A stretch of DNA of 64,000 nucleotides from Citrobacter telavivensis (GTDB taxonomy: Bacteria; Pseudomonadota; Gammaproteobacteria; Enterobacterales; Enterobacteriaceae), in assembly GCA_009363175.1 (NCBI GenBank), contig CP045205.1, forward strand, positions 868,001 to 932,000, given 5' to 3'. Made by a program: the position numbers and the translations under genes. This document shows, in pieces, positions 16,741-24,876 of the stretch (positions are counted from its first letter, which is position 1; each line of letters starts with the position of its first letter). Below the pieces are notes generated by a model. It ran no database searches and was not told the origin of the DNA. It saw only the letters and a list, made by a program, of their open reading frames with translations.

Positions 16741-16772
16741 GCCCGGTTTTTCGTCATATCGGGCCTGTGCCT

Positions 16773-17714
16773 TTAACTTTCTTTAACCGTATTCCGTTGC
16801 GGCTTATCAATCGGTTTACCGGACCAGTAGCCGGCCAGCAGGGAACCGGAAAGGTTGTGCCAGACGGAGAACAGTGCGCCAGGCAGCGCAGCGAGCGGTC
16901 CGAAGTAAATTTTACCCAGCGCGGCGGCGAGGCCTGAGTTTTGCATTCCAACCTCGATTGCCAGCGTGCGGCAGGTTGACTCGTCAAAGCCAAACAGACG
17001 TCCCCCCCAGTAACCGCCGAGCAGGCCGATAGTGTTGTGCAGGATCACGGCGATAATCACCACGAAGCCGACGGACGCGATATGCGCCGCGGAACCCGCG
17101 ACCACCGCGCTGATGATTGCCAGAATGCAGACCATCGAAAACGCAGGCAGGTAAGGCTCAACTGCCTTCACCACGCGCGGGAACAGGTGGTGGATCACCA
17201 GGCCCAGGGCAATCGGGATCACCACAATCTGCAAAATACTGAGCAGCATGCCCATCACATCAACCTGAATATGCGCATCGACATACATACGTGTTAGCAG
17301 CGGCGTGGCGACCACGCCCACCAGGGTGGAAACGGATGAGATCGTCACCGAGAGCGCCACATCCCCTTTCGCCAGATAGATCATGACGTTAGATGCCGTG
17401 CCGCTGGCCACGCTACCGACCAGTACCATCCCGGCAGAGAGTTCCGGCGGCATGTTAAACGCCAGCGCCAGTATCCATGCCGCGAGCGGCATCACCAGAT
17501 AGTGCAGGAAGATCCCGGCCGCAACCGGCGCAGGGCGCGAAAGCACGCGTTTGAAATCATCCACTTTCAGATGAACGCCCATACCGAACATGATCAGCAT
17601 CAGCAGTGTCGTCACCCACGGGCCGACAGGCGTAAAGGTGGTTGGCGTGTAATACGCAATAACAGAGAGCAGCAGCGCCCATAACGGGAACAGCCTGGTG
17701 AGAGTGGCGAGCAT
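16773..17714 (-). CDS. panS: Ketopantoate/pantothenate-type transporter, bile acid:sodium symporter family
   Basis: The 313-residue protein with about ten membrane segments belongs to the BASS superfamily. Landmarks are MFGMGVHLKVDDFKRV, the GSVASGTASNVMIYLAKGDVALSV crossover region (read as shorter segments) and EVGMQNSGLA. It resembles PanS of Salmonella, which imports ketopantoate, pantoate and pantothenate for coenzyme A synthesis. It is monocistronic, convergent with the toxin-antitoxin genes. The family is certain; the substrate comes from recognition of the sequence. Confidence 0.75.
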   Translation of the reverse strand: MLATLTRLFPLWALLLSVIAYYTPTTFTPVGPWVTTLLMLIMFGMGVHLKVDDFKRVLSRPAPVAAGIFLHYLVMPLAAWILALAFNMPPELSAGMVLVGSVASGTASNVMIYLAKGDVALSVTISSVSTLVGVVATPLLTRMYVDAHIQVDVMGMLLSILQIVVIPIALGLVIHHLFPRVVKAVEPYLPAFSMVCILAIISAVVAGSAAHIASVGFVVIIAVILHNTIGLLGGYWGGRLFGFDESTCRTLAIEVGMQNSGLAAALGKIYFGPLAALPGALFSVWHNLSGSLLAGYWSGKPIDKPQRNTVKES

Positions 17715-17820
17715 GTTGTTTTCCTTGCACGTATGTTGTGTTTGCTTGTTATTAACCGGTTGGGATCGAGCCCAACCATAGTTAGTTTTTATCGTGTGAA
17801 GGAATATTATTCAAACAAAT

Positions 17821-17947
17821 TATACACTTTATCCTTCAAGCTGCCTCAGCGTTGGCTGTCTTCGTTCACCCCTGTCACTTACTTATGTAAGCTCCAGGGG
17901 ATTCTCTCAGTTGCCGCCTTGATGCAACTCGAATGATTTTGTGTATA
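17821..17947. repeat. ERIC (IRU) element, complete 127 bp
   Basis: The element is bounded by TATACAC and GTGTATA, exactly 127 bp, the standard ERIC length. It contains the diagnostic core around ACTTATGTAAGCTCCAGGGG. It ends three bases before the rtcR stop codon, so it lies in the space between panS and rtcR and may act as the 3' hairpin of the rtcR transcript. Confidence 0.92.
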
Positions 17948-17950
17948 TGC

Positions 17951-19531
17951 TCATGTTCTGACTTTGAGATTTTCCCAGCTCAGGCCGAACCGTGCGAGGT
18001 ACTTACGCAGACGGTCGGCATCGTTGGGATTGGCTTTCTTCTGTCGGGAGACGGCGAAGAGTTCACGTCCGGCTTCGGACAACGATGCGCTGCGTCGGCA
18101 TACCTCGAGCACCGTTTCCAGTTGGCGGCGGTCAAAGAGGTCGAGTTCCATCTCTCGTTCCGGTTGCAACGCCGTCTCCCCCCAACTCTCCTGCAAAAGC
18201 GCGATCTCTTCTTCGACGAGGGCGGGCGTAATACGCCCTTGCTCAGCCAGCGTTGCCATTCGCGCGACGGAGGAGCTCAGCTCGCGGAAATTGCCGCGCC
18301 ACTGCGCCTGGGGCGAACAGGCAAACGCCAGATAGCGTTCGCGCGCCTCTTTATCAAAGCGGATCTGATTCTGTCGACTGCGGGAGAAACGTTGCAACTC
18401 ATACTCAACGTTAGGGGCAATGTCTTCACGCCGCTGGGCAAGGCCGGGCAAGGCAAAGCGCCACATGTTAATACGTGCGTAGAGATCTTCGCGAAAACGC
18501 CCTTCGGCGACCCACTGTGGCATATCGCGATGGGTGCCGGCAATCAACTGGAAGTCGCTGTGCACCTCTTTATCTGAGCCAAACGGGAAGAAGGTTTTCT
18601 CCTCGATCGCTTTCAGCAGCATGGCCTGTTCGTCCAGCCCCAGTTCAGCGATTTCATCCAGAAACAGCACCCCGCCGTCGGCTTCGCGTAACAGTCCGGT
18701 TCGCGATGACAGGGCACCTGTAAACGCGCCTTTCACATGTCCAAACAGCGTCGACATAGCGTTATCGCCGCGCAGGGTAGCGCAGTTAACCGCTACCAGT
18801 TTTCCACCCACCAGATGTCGCGACTGGCGAAGCTGGAAAATCCGTTTGGCGAGGAAGGATTTCCCCGCGCCGGTCGGGCCGGTGAGCAGGATAGGATCGC
18901 CTGAGCGCAAGGCCACGCGCTCAATGCGGTCAATCAGTTTGTTGAAGGTAGCATTGCGCGTCTCGATACCGGCTTTGAGGAAGGAGACCGACTGCTGCTG
19001 CTCACGCTGAAAGCGACTGGTGAGCGTGGCATAGCGGCTTAAATCGAGATCGATAACCGAACAGGTGCCAGCGGCAACGTCCTCCGGTGGAGCGCCCTTC
19101 GGCGCGGGGCCGGTTTGCAGCAGGCTGGCGGGCAGATAGCGGGCTTCCGTCAACAGGAACCAGCAAATTTGTGCCACGTGAGTGCCGGTGGTGATGTGCA
19201 CCAGATACTCTTCGTTCTCGGTATCGAAGGTGTAGTGCGTGGCAAAGTCGAGGAACGCGGCATAGACCTCTTCGAAATCCCACGGATCGGCAATGGTGAT
19301 CGCATGCGGGCGGACCTGGGTATGTGGGGAGAGCAGGTTGATATCCTCCGCCAGTTGCTGACACATCCCGGCATCGCGTGGCTGGTGGATAAGCTCCAGT
19401 CGATCGACCGGGAAATCCGGCTGTTGACACAGTCCGACCGTTGGTCGCCATTTCTTGAGCCGGTTTGCCCGCTTGCCGCGTTTATCCAGCACCGTGCCCA
19501 GCACGCCAATCACCACCCGCCGCTTTTTCAT
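17951..19531 (-). CDS. rtcR: Sigma54-dependent activator of the RNA-repair operon
   Basis: The 526-residue protein has an N-terminal CARF-type sensor domain (residues 1-~180, with VHITTGTHVAQICWFLL at ~111-127). The AAA+ sigma54 domain follows: Walker A GPTGAGKS at 218-225, the sigma54-contact GAFTGA at 268-273 and Walker B VLFLDE at 288-293. A C-terminal helix-turn-helix domain ends the protein. RtcR of Salmonella and E. coli is known to respond to RNA ligands, notably tRNA fragments, and to activate rtc genes. It is divergent from slipin-rtcB-rlaP, with a sigma54 promoter, an IHF-type site and AAAGATAAA repeats between. Confidence 0.95.
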   Translation of the reverse strand: MKKRRVVIGVLGTVLDKRGKRANRLKKWRPTVGLCQQPDFPVDRLELIHQPRDAGMCQQLAEDINLLSPHTQVRPHAITIADPWDFEEVYAAFLDFATHYTFDTENEEYLVHITTGTHVAQICWFLLTEARYLPASLLQTGPAPKGAPPEDVAAGTCSVIDLDLSRYATLTSRFQREQQQSVSFLKAGIETRNATFNKLIDRIERVALRSGDPILLTGPTGAGKSFLAKRIFQLRQSRHLVGGKLVAVNCATLRGDNAMSTLFGHVKGAFTGALSSRTGLLREADGGVLFLDEIAELGLDEQAMLLKAIEEKTFFPFGSDKEVHSDFQLIAGTHRDMPQWVAEGRFREDLYARINMWRFALPGLAQRREDIAPNVEYELQRFSRSRQNQIRFDKEARERYLAFACSPQAQWRGNFRELSSSVARMATLAEQGRITPALVEEEIALLQESWGETALQPEREMELDLFDRRQLETVLEVCRRSASLSEAGRELFAVSRQKKANPNDADRLRKYLARFGLSWENLKVRT

Positions 19532-19543
19532 GGTTTATCCCAA

Positions 19544-19683
19544 AAGATAAATATCGATATTGAAAGATAAAAAATACGGAAGGCATCTGCAATCACCATT
19601 ATTGGCGATAAAAATTAATCCATTATTAATCAGATAATTAAAAATTAATTTTGTCTTTTTTTCGTTCTGGCACGCTTCTGGCA
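19544..19683 (+). promoter_or_regulatory. Sigma54 promoter region of the slipin-rtcB-rlaP operon (UAS, IHF site, -24/-12)
   Basis: A -24/-12 element TGGCAC-N5-TGGCA lies at 19668-19683, one mismatch from the consensus at -12. Upstream, AATCAGATAATTA (19628-19640) matches the IHF consensus. AAAGATAAA occurs twice, 20 bp apart (19544-19552 and 19564-19572), around the palindrome AATATCGATATT (19551-19562), and may be the RtcR binding site. This is standard bEBP architecture: activator, bend, promoter. The start of transcription should be near 19693. Confidence 0.75.
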
Positions 19684-19692
19684 ATAACACTC

Positions 19693-19984
19693 TCGTCAAC
19701 ACGTTGAAAGCGCAGGGGGTTAAACCCCGCCGGCACGTCAGGAACGGCAGCGGCTGTTTTCCGGAGGTGTTCCGTCAACCGATGACACCTGAACAATGGG
19801 TTCGATTCCCGATTCATTCTCCCAATGAAACTGGTTGTTAATCATAGAAATAAAAACGGGTACTGCGCAGTCAGCAGGCCCCAAAACAGGTTGCCGGTCA
19901 CGATGCCGCGCCGCAGGCAAAAGGGAATTCCCCTGTAGCTTCGCCTCCGCACCCGCACCTGACTTTGATAAGGAAAAGAGAAAA
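19693..19984 (+). ncRNA. Structured leader of the RNA-repair operon with tRNA-like (possible Y-RNA-like) modules
   Basis: The ~290-nt leader between the sigma54 promoter and slipin has no credible gene but several stems. These are GGGG/CCCC near 19715-19728, AGGTGT/ACACCT (19766-19771 with 19785-19790), and a T-arm-like hairpin, AATGGG-TTCGATT-CCC(G)ATT at 19795-19814, followed 10 nt later by CCCA. A second module has ACAGG/CCTGT arms enclosing TTGCC/GGCAA (about 19886-19936) and GGGAATTCCC. Salmonella rtc operons carry Y-RNA-like RNAs with a tRNA-mimic module, so a processed noncoding RNA is plausible. No Ro/Rsr gene is present here. Structures are read by eye. Confidence 0.45.
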
Positions 19985-21112
19985 ATGACGAAGAAAATCA
20001 CTATCCGCAAAGGACAATTAGGTCTGTTAGCGAAAAACGGCGACTACTATCAGGTTCTGGAGGCGGGTGAACACCGTCTGCCGTGGTTCAATACGCCAGA
20101 GGTGCTGGTGGTTAATCTGGACGGTAGCGAAGTGCCGGAAGCGCTGGCGAATTATTTACGCCGTTTTCAGCCGGACTGGGTAACGCGTTACGGTCTGGCC
20201 GTCGATCTTAACGACAGCGAAGCGGGGGCGTTATACATGAATGAGGTGTTGCAGGAGATCCTGCCGCCGTCCACGCGCCGTTTGTACTGGCGAGCCGACG
20301 AGGCGTTGAAACTGGTACGCATGGATACGCGTCAGGTTCAGGTGCCCACAGAGGTCATGAATGCGGTCCTGCAACCGCGACGTAACGGTGCGGTTAAAGG
20401 TCGTGAAGCGATGCTCACCGTGCAGGTTCCGGCCTGGCATGCGGGTGTGTTGAAAATTGACGGTGAGACGCAGGCGCTGTTGCCGCCGGGTCTGACGGCG
20501 TACTGGAAAGTGAATCATCTGGTTGACGCGGAAGTGGTGGATACCCGTTTGCAGGTACTGGAAGTGGGCGGTCAGGAAATTTTGACCAAAGATAAGGTCA
20601 ACCTGCGTCTGAATCTGGCGGCGAACTGGCGTTACAGCGACGTGCTGCAGGCTTTTGCGCAGCTCACTAAACCGCTCGATCATCTGTACCGCGAACTGCA
20701 GTTTGCACTGCGTGAAGCCGTCGGGACGCGCACGCTGGATGAGTTGCTGGAAGATAAGCAGGTGATTGATGACGTAGTCAGCGCGCAGGTGAAAAAACGT
20801 ATGGCGCCCTATGGCATCGACGTGGCCTCGCTGGGCGTGAAGGACATCGTGTTGCCGGGGGATATGAAAACGATTCTGTCCCGTCTGGTTGAAGCGGAAA
20901 AATCGGCGCAGGCCAACGTGATCCGCCGTCGTGAAGAAACGGCCGCGACGCGCTCGCTGTTGAATACGGCGAAAGTGATGGAAAACAACCCGGTAGCGCT
21001 GCGCTTAAAAGAGCTGGAAACCCTCGAAAGAGTGGCGGAGCGTATCGATAAAATCTCGGTATTCGGTGGCCTGGACCAGGTTCTGCACGGCTTAGTGAAC
21101 ATTAAAGGATAA
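19985..21112 (+). CDS. Slipin (SPFH/band-7) family protein of the RNA-repair operon
   Basis: The 375-residue protein begins MTKKITIRKGQLGLLAKNGDYYQ at ATG 19985 behind AAGGA. It has an SPFH domain: DKVNLRLNLAANWRYSD near residues 200-220, then a helical stretch LVEAEKSAQANVIRRREETAATRS, split here by its EKSAQANVIRRREETAA core, for oligomerisation. Unlike most slipins it shows no clear N-terminal membrane segment. Slipin genes are known companions of rtcB in several RNA-repair operons. It is 5 bp from rtcB, so co-translated. Its mechanistic role is not known to me; scaffolding at the membrane is a guess. Confidence 0.85.
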   Translation: MTKKITIRKGQLGLLAKNGDYYQVLEAGEHRLPWFNTPEVLVVNLDGSEVPEALANYLRRFQPDWVTRYGLAVDLNDSEAGALYMNEVLQEILPPSTRRLYWRADEALKLVRMDTRQVQVPTEVMNAVLQPRRNGAVKGREAMLTVQVPAWHAGVLKIDGETQALLPPGLTAYWKVNHLVDAEVVDTRLQVLEVGGQEILTKDKVNLRLNLAANWRYSDVLQAFAQLTKPLDHLYRELQFALREAVGTRTLDELLEDKQVIDDVVSAQVKKRMAPYGIDVASLGVKDIVLPGDMKTILSRLVEAEKSAQANVIRRREETAATRSLLNTAKVMENNPVALRLKELETLERVAERIDKISVFGGLDQVLHGLVNIKG

Positions 21113-21117
21113 GAAAC

Positions 21118-22344
21118 ATGGCACATAACGACTATGCGCTGTTGGCGTCGCAGAACGCGGCGCCGGTGAAAATGTGGACGCACGGCGTTCCGGTGGAGCC
21201 CGAAGCGCGCCAGCAACTGCTGAACACGGCGAAGATGCCGTTTATTTTTAAACACCTGGCGGTGATGCCGGATGTGCATCTGGGGAAAGGGTCGACCATC
21301 GGCAGCGTGATCCCAACCAAAGGGGCGATTATTCCGGCGGCAGTAGGGGTGGATATCGGCTGTGGGATGATCGCAGTGCGTACTTCGCTGCTGGCCGGCG
21401 ATCTGCCGGATAACCTCAGCGGGTTGCGGAGCGCGATTGAGCAGGCCGTTCCACACGGGCGTACGAATACGCGCTCCCGTCGCGACAAAGGCGCGTGGGA
21501 TACGCCGCCAGAGGAGGTGAGTACTCACTGGGGGATGCTGGCACCGCGCTTTAAGCGCCTGACTGACAAGTATCCCTCGTTGCTGAAGACCAACAACTAT
21601 CAGCATCTGGGAACATTGGGAACCGGTAACCACTTCATTGAGGTTTGTCTGGATGAGCAGCAGCGCGTCTGGGTGATGTTGCACAGCGGCTCGCGCGGCG
21701 TGGGGAATGCCATCGGCAACGTTTTCATCACGCTGGCGCAGCAGGATATGCAGCAGCATATCGCGAATCTCCCGGACCGAAACCTGGCGTACTTCCAGGA
21801 AGAGAGCCAGCACTACAACGACTACATTGAAGCGGTGGAATGGGCGCAGGATTTTGCCCGGCAAAACCGGGAGGTGATGATGTCCCGTGTCCTGGCCGCG
21901 CTGTCGCGCATCGTGAGTAAACCGTTTATCACCCAGCAGGAAGCGGTGAATTGCCACCATAACTATGTGCAAAAAGAGCGTCACTTTGGTGAAGAGGTGC
22001 TGGTGACGCGTAAAGGCGCTGTTTCAGCGCAGAAAGGCCAGATGGGGATTATTCCGGGGTCGATGGGGGCGAAAAGCTTCATCGTGCGTGGGCTGGGGAA
22101 TGAAGAGAGCTTCTGCTCCTGCAGCCATGGCGCAGGAAGAACCATGAGCCGAACGGCGGCCAAAAAACGCTTTACCGTGGCGGATCAGATCCGCGCGACG
22201 GCCCACGTTGAATGCCGTAAAGACAGCGAGGTGATCGATGAAATTCCAATGGCTTACAAAGACATTGATGCCGTGATGGCGGCGCAGTCTTCACTGGTGG
22301 AGATCGTGCATACGCTGCGGCAGGTGGTGTGTGTAAAAGGATAA
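21118..22344 (+). CDS. rtcB: RNA-splicing ligase RtcB (GTP-dependent, 3'-phosphate)
   Basis: The 408-residue protein carries all RtcB landmarks: VDIGCGM with metal-binding Cys82, GTGNHFIEV (171-172), HSGSRG with His189, HHNYVQKE near 280, and CSHGAGR with His337, the histidine that is guanylylated. It joins 2',3'-cyclic phosphate or 3'-phosphate RNA ends to 5'-OH ends, repairing cleaved tRNA or rRNA. The length and His337 position match E. coli RtcB. It is the second gene of the sigma54 operon. No rtcA cyclase follows; rlaP takes that place. Confidence 0.97.
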   Translation: MAHNDYALLASQNAAPVKMWTHGVPVEPEARQQLLNTAKMPFIFKHLAVMPDVHLGKGSTIGSVIPTKGAIIPAAVGVDIGCGMIAVRTSLLAGDLPDNLSGLRSAIEQAVPHGRTNTRSRRDKGAWDTPPEEVSTHWGMLAPRFKRLTDKYPSLLKTNNYQHLGTLGTGNHFIEVCLDEQQRVWVMLHSGSRGVGNAIGNVFITLAQQDMQQHIANLPDRNLAYFQEESQHYNDYIEAVEWAQDFARQNREVMMSRVLAALSRIVSKPFITQQEAVNCHHNYVQKERHFGEEVLVTRKGAVSAQKGQMGIIPGSMGAKSFIVRGLGNEESFCSCSHGAGRTMSRTAAKKRFTVADQIRATAHVECRKDSEVIDEIPMAYKDIDAVMAAQSSLVEIVHTLRQVVCVKG

Positions 22345-22350
22345 AAGAAG

Positions 22351-23136
22351 ATGGCGAAAAATGCAGTGAGTGCCGCGATGCGCGAACGGGTCGCGCGGCA
22401 ACTCAAAGAAGTGGAAACGCGTTACGGCGTCAGGGTGCTGTATGCCTGCGAGTCAGGGAGTCGCGGCTGGGGATTTGCCTCGCCGGATAGTGATTACGAT
22501 GTGCGGTTTTTGTATGTTCATCCGCCACAGTGGTATCTGCGGGTCGACGCGCCGCGCGACGTGATCGAGCTGCCGATAGACGATGAACTGGACGTGTGCG
22601 GCTGGGAGTGGCGTAAAGCGCTGGGACTGCTGAAGGGGGCCAACCCGACGCTGATCGAGTGGCTGGATTCCCCGGTGGTTTATCAGCAGGATGAGGTCAC
22701 GGTCAGCGCACTTAAAACGATGATACCGCAGTGGTTTTCTCCACTTCGCGCACGTTGGCATTACTACTCGATGGCGCGAAAAAACTTTCGCGGCTATTTG
22801 CAGGGAGAAGAGGTGCGGCTGAAAAAATACTTCTACGTCCTGCGTCCGCTGCTGGCGGTGCGTTGGGTCGAAGCGGGTAAAGGCGTTCCGCCCATGCGCT
22901 TTGCCGAACTGCTGGCCGGAAGCGAACTGGAGGCGCCGTTACGTCAGGAGATAGACGAACTGCTGGCGCGCAAACAGCGTGCGGGAGAGGCGGAGTATGG
23001 TCCGCGCCGTCCGTTGCTGCATGCGTTCATCCACGCTGAACTGGCGAGAGGCGAAATCCCGCCCACGCTGCCGGACAGCCGGGAAGGCGACGTGAAGGCA
23101 CTGGATAAACTGCTTTATGAGACGGTGATGGTATGA
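22351..23136 (+). CDS. RlaP-type nucleotidyltransferase of the RNA-repair operon
   Basis: The 261-residue protein has a polymerase-beta-type nucleotidyltransferase motif: GSRGW at residues 36-40 followed by DSDYD at 46-50, whose aspartates bind metal. A C-terminal helical region rich in Arg and Glu follows. It matches the family of predicted RNA-repair nucleotidyltransferases (RlaP, PF10127) often encoded beside RNA ligases. It could add nucleotides or a nucleotidyl group to damaged RNA ends. It begins 6 bp after rtcB and ends the operon. The enzymatic activity is inferred from the family. Confidence 0.8.
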   Translation: MAKNAVSAAMRERVARQLKEVETRYGVRVLYACESGSRGWGFASPDSDYDVRFLYVHPPQWYLRVDAPRDVIELPIDDELDVCGWEWRKALGLLKGANPTLIEWLDSPVVYQQDEVTVSALKTMIPQWFSPLRARWHYYSMARKNFRGYLQGEEVRLKKYFYVLRPLLAVRWVEAGKGVPPMRFAELLAGSELEAPLRQEIDELLARKQRAGEAEYGPRRPLLHAFIHAELARGEIPPTLPDSREGDVKALDKLLYETVMV

Positions 23137-23142
23137 CTACGT

Positions 23143-23223
23143 TGCCCGATGGCGCTGCGCTTATCGGGCCTACGTGGGCAAAATTTGTAGGCCGGATAAA
23201 GCGCGGAGCGCCGCCATCCGGCA
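23143..23223. repeat. REP pair (BIME) between rlaP and lysC
   Basis: Two inverted REP units: a CCCGATGGCGCTGCGC arm with CGGGCCTAC, then GTAGGCCGGATAA with CCGCCATCCGGC. Both genes converge on this element, so it can stabilise both 3' ends. Confidence 0.9.
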
Positions 23224-23234
23224 TTGAATCTATA

Positions 23235-24584
23235 TCACTCAAACAAATTCTGGTGCAGTTTTTGCACCACTTGCTCGGCTTCGGTGCCAGGCACCAGGAA
23301 ACAGAGGTTATGGCTGGAAGCGCCATAGCAAATCATACGGATATTGAACGGTTCCAGCACGCCGAACACCTCTTTGCCGACGCCGCAGGCTTTCGACAGA
23401 TCGTTACCAATCAGCGCAACCAGCGCGAGACCCTCTTCAACCTCCACCCGACACAAGGCAGACAGTTCCATTAGCAGCGACTGCGTCAGCAGCGTATCGC
23501 CAGTGGAGGTCGAGCCGGTGGTATCCAGCGTTAGCGCCACGCTCACTTCGGAGGTGGTGATCAGATCGACCGAGATATTATGGCGTGCCAGAATACCGAA
23601 TACTTCGGCCAGGAAACCGCGCGAGTGCAGCATATTCAGGCTGTGCAGCGTTAACAGGGTTTGTTTACGACGCAGCGCCAGCGCGCGGAACAGCGGTGGA
23701 TTCTGGGTTTTATTGCAGACCAGCGTACCGCCCGCTTTCGGATCTTTACTGGAGCCGACGAAGACCGGGATATCGCTGCGCACGGCGGGCAGCAGGGTGG
23801 CCGGATGCAGCACTTTCGCACCAAAGGTGGCCATTTCCGCCGCCTCTTCAAAGGCGATTTCATCAATGCGCTGCGCCGCAGGCACCACGCGAGGATCGGT
23901 GGTGTAGATGCCCGGAACGTCCGTCCAGATATCGACACGCGCGGCATGGAGCGCTTCGGCCAACAGGGCCGCCGTGTAGTCGCTGCCGCCGCGTCCGAGT
24001 GTGGTTGTGCGCCCTTTGCCTTCGCTGCCGATGAACCCCTGAGTGATCACCAGCCCTTCGTTCAGACGTGGGGTCAGTTGCAGCGTTGCCAGTTCTGCCA
24101 GCGCCGCGACGTCAGGTTCGGCGCGACCAAAGCGATCGTTGGTACGCATCACTTTACGCACATCGAACCACTGCGCCTGAACGTGACGCTCACGCAGGAT
24201 TTCAACAAACAGCAGAGTAGACATCAGTTCGCCGTGGCTGACCAGTTCATCCGTCAGCGCGGTGGAAGTGGCGAGTGAGGCCGCTTCCGCCAGCGTGGTG
24301 ATATTTTCCAGCAGACGTTCGATCTCTTCACGAATAACGTTTGGATAACGCAGACGTTCCAGGATATCGAATTGAATTTTGCGGATAGCGTCGAGTTTCT
24401 CGAAGCGTTCGGTGGGTTCCAGACCTTCAGCCAGTGCAACCAGTAAATTAGTGATGCCTGCGGAAGCGGAGAGCACCACTAAACGCACGTTTGCATCGGA
24501 AAGCACCACGTCGGCGCTGCGGTTCATGGCATCGAAATCAGCGACGCTGGTTCCGCCAAATTTGGAAACAACGATTTCTGTCAT
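23235..24584 (-). CDS. lysC: Aspartokinase III, lysine-sensitive
   Basis: The 449-residue protein begins MTEIVVSKFGGTSVADF, the aspartokinase signature, has the kinase domain to about residue 295 and two C-terminal ACT domains (SLNMLHSRGFLAEVFGIL region and FNIRMICYGASSHN). It makes aspartyl-phosphate at the head of the lysine branch and should be feedback-inhibited by lysine. Its gene order with pgi is as in E. coli. Unlike E. coli, the leader shows no recognisable lysine riboswitch and the predicted transcript start is only about 80 bases upstream. Confidence 0.97.
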   Translation of the reverse strand: MTEIVVSKFGGTSVADFDAMNRSADVVLSDANVRLVVLSASAGITNLLVALAEGLEPTERFEKLDAIRKIQFDILERLRYPNVIREEIERLLENITTLAEAASLATSTALTDELVSHGELMSTLLFVEILRERHVQAQWFDVRKVMRTNDRFGRAEPDVAALAELATLQLTPRLNEGLVITQGFIGSEGKGRTTTLGRGGSDYTAALLAEALHAARVDIWTDVPGIYTTDPRVVPAAQRIDEIAFEEAAEMATFGAKVLHPATLLPAVRSDIPVFVGSSKDPKAGGTLVCNKTQNPPLFRALALRRKQTLLTLHSLNMLHSRGFLAEVFGILARHNISVDLITTSEVSVALTLDTTGSTSTGDTLLTQSLLMELSALCRVEVEEGLALVALIGNDLSKACGVGKEVFGVLEPFNIRMICYGASSHNLCFLVPGTEAEQVVQKLHQNLFE

Positions 24585-24667
24585 AACAACCTCGTGTCAG
24601 GGAGTGAGAAAGCGACCTGGGCACAAAGGCAGAACAGAAACCGGTGCAGGCGCAAATACCGTATTTA

Positions 24668-24696
24668 TAAATAAAATGTGTGGCCTGGACTGTCAA
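24668..24696 (-). promoter_or_regulatory. Predicted sigma70 promoter of lysC
   Basis: On the minus strand TTGACA (24691-24696) and TATTTA (24668-24673) are separated by 17 bp. Transcription would start near 24660, giving a ~75-nt leader, too short for an L-box aptamer. The lysC-proximal ~45 bases resemble the end of the E. coli leader, including the CCCTGACACGAGG segment before the start codon. Confidence 0.6.
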
Positions 24697-24818
24697 CGCT
24701 GGGATTATGCGGATTTTTCATGCTGCGTTTAGCCTCAGTAATGGTGCTTATAACAACGATACTTTTCGGCGGCATTTGACCGTGGCCAGGCAACGGCACT
24801 AAAACAATCACACTTTTC

Positions 24819-24850
24819 TGTGACTGGCGTTACAATCGATCCCAGTCACA
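24819..24850. promoter_or_regulatory. Inverted repeat TGTGACTGG/CCAGTCACA in the pgi promoter
   Basis: Nine-base arms at 24819-24827 and 24842-24850 flank a 14-bp spacer containing TACAAT (24831-24836), a likely -10 for pgi. The dyad may be an operator or may form a hairpin near the 5' end of the message. No regulator can be named. Confidence 0.4.
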
Positions 24851-24876
24851 ATTCTCAAATCAGAAGAGTATTGCTA

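Noticed and set aside
19795..19830. A genuine tRNA gene in the rtcB leader
   Set aside because: The T-arm-like hairpin is clear, but no matching acceptor 5' strand, D-arm or regular anticodon arm could be built.
20809..21984. 391-residue open frame antisense to slipin and rtcB
   Set aside because: It is a shadow of the high-GC3 coding strand; it is rich in His, Arg and Gln with no domain pattern, and the opposite strand encodes a complete RtcB.
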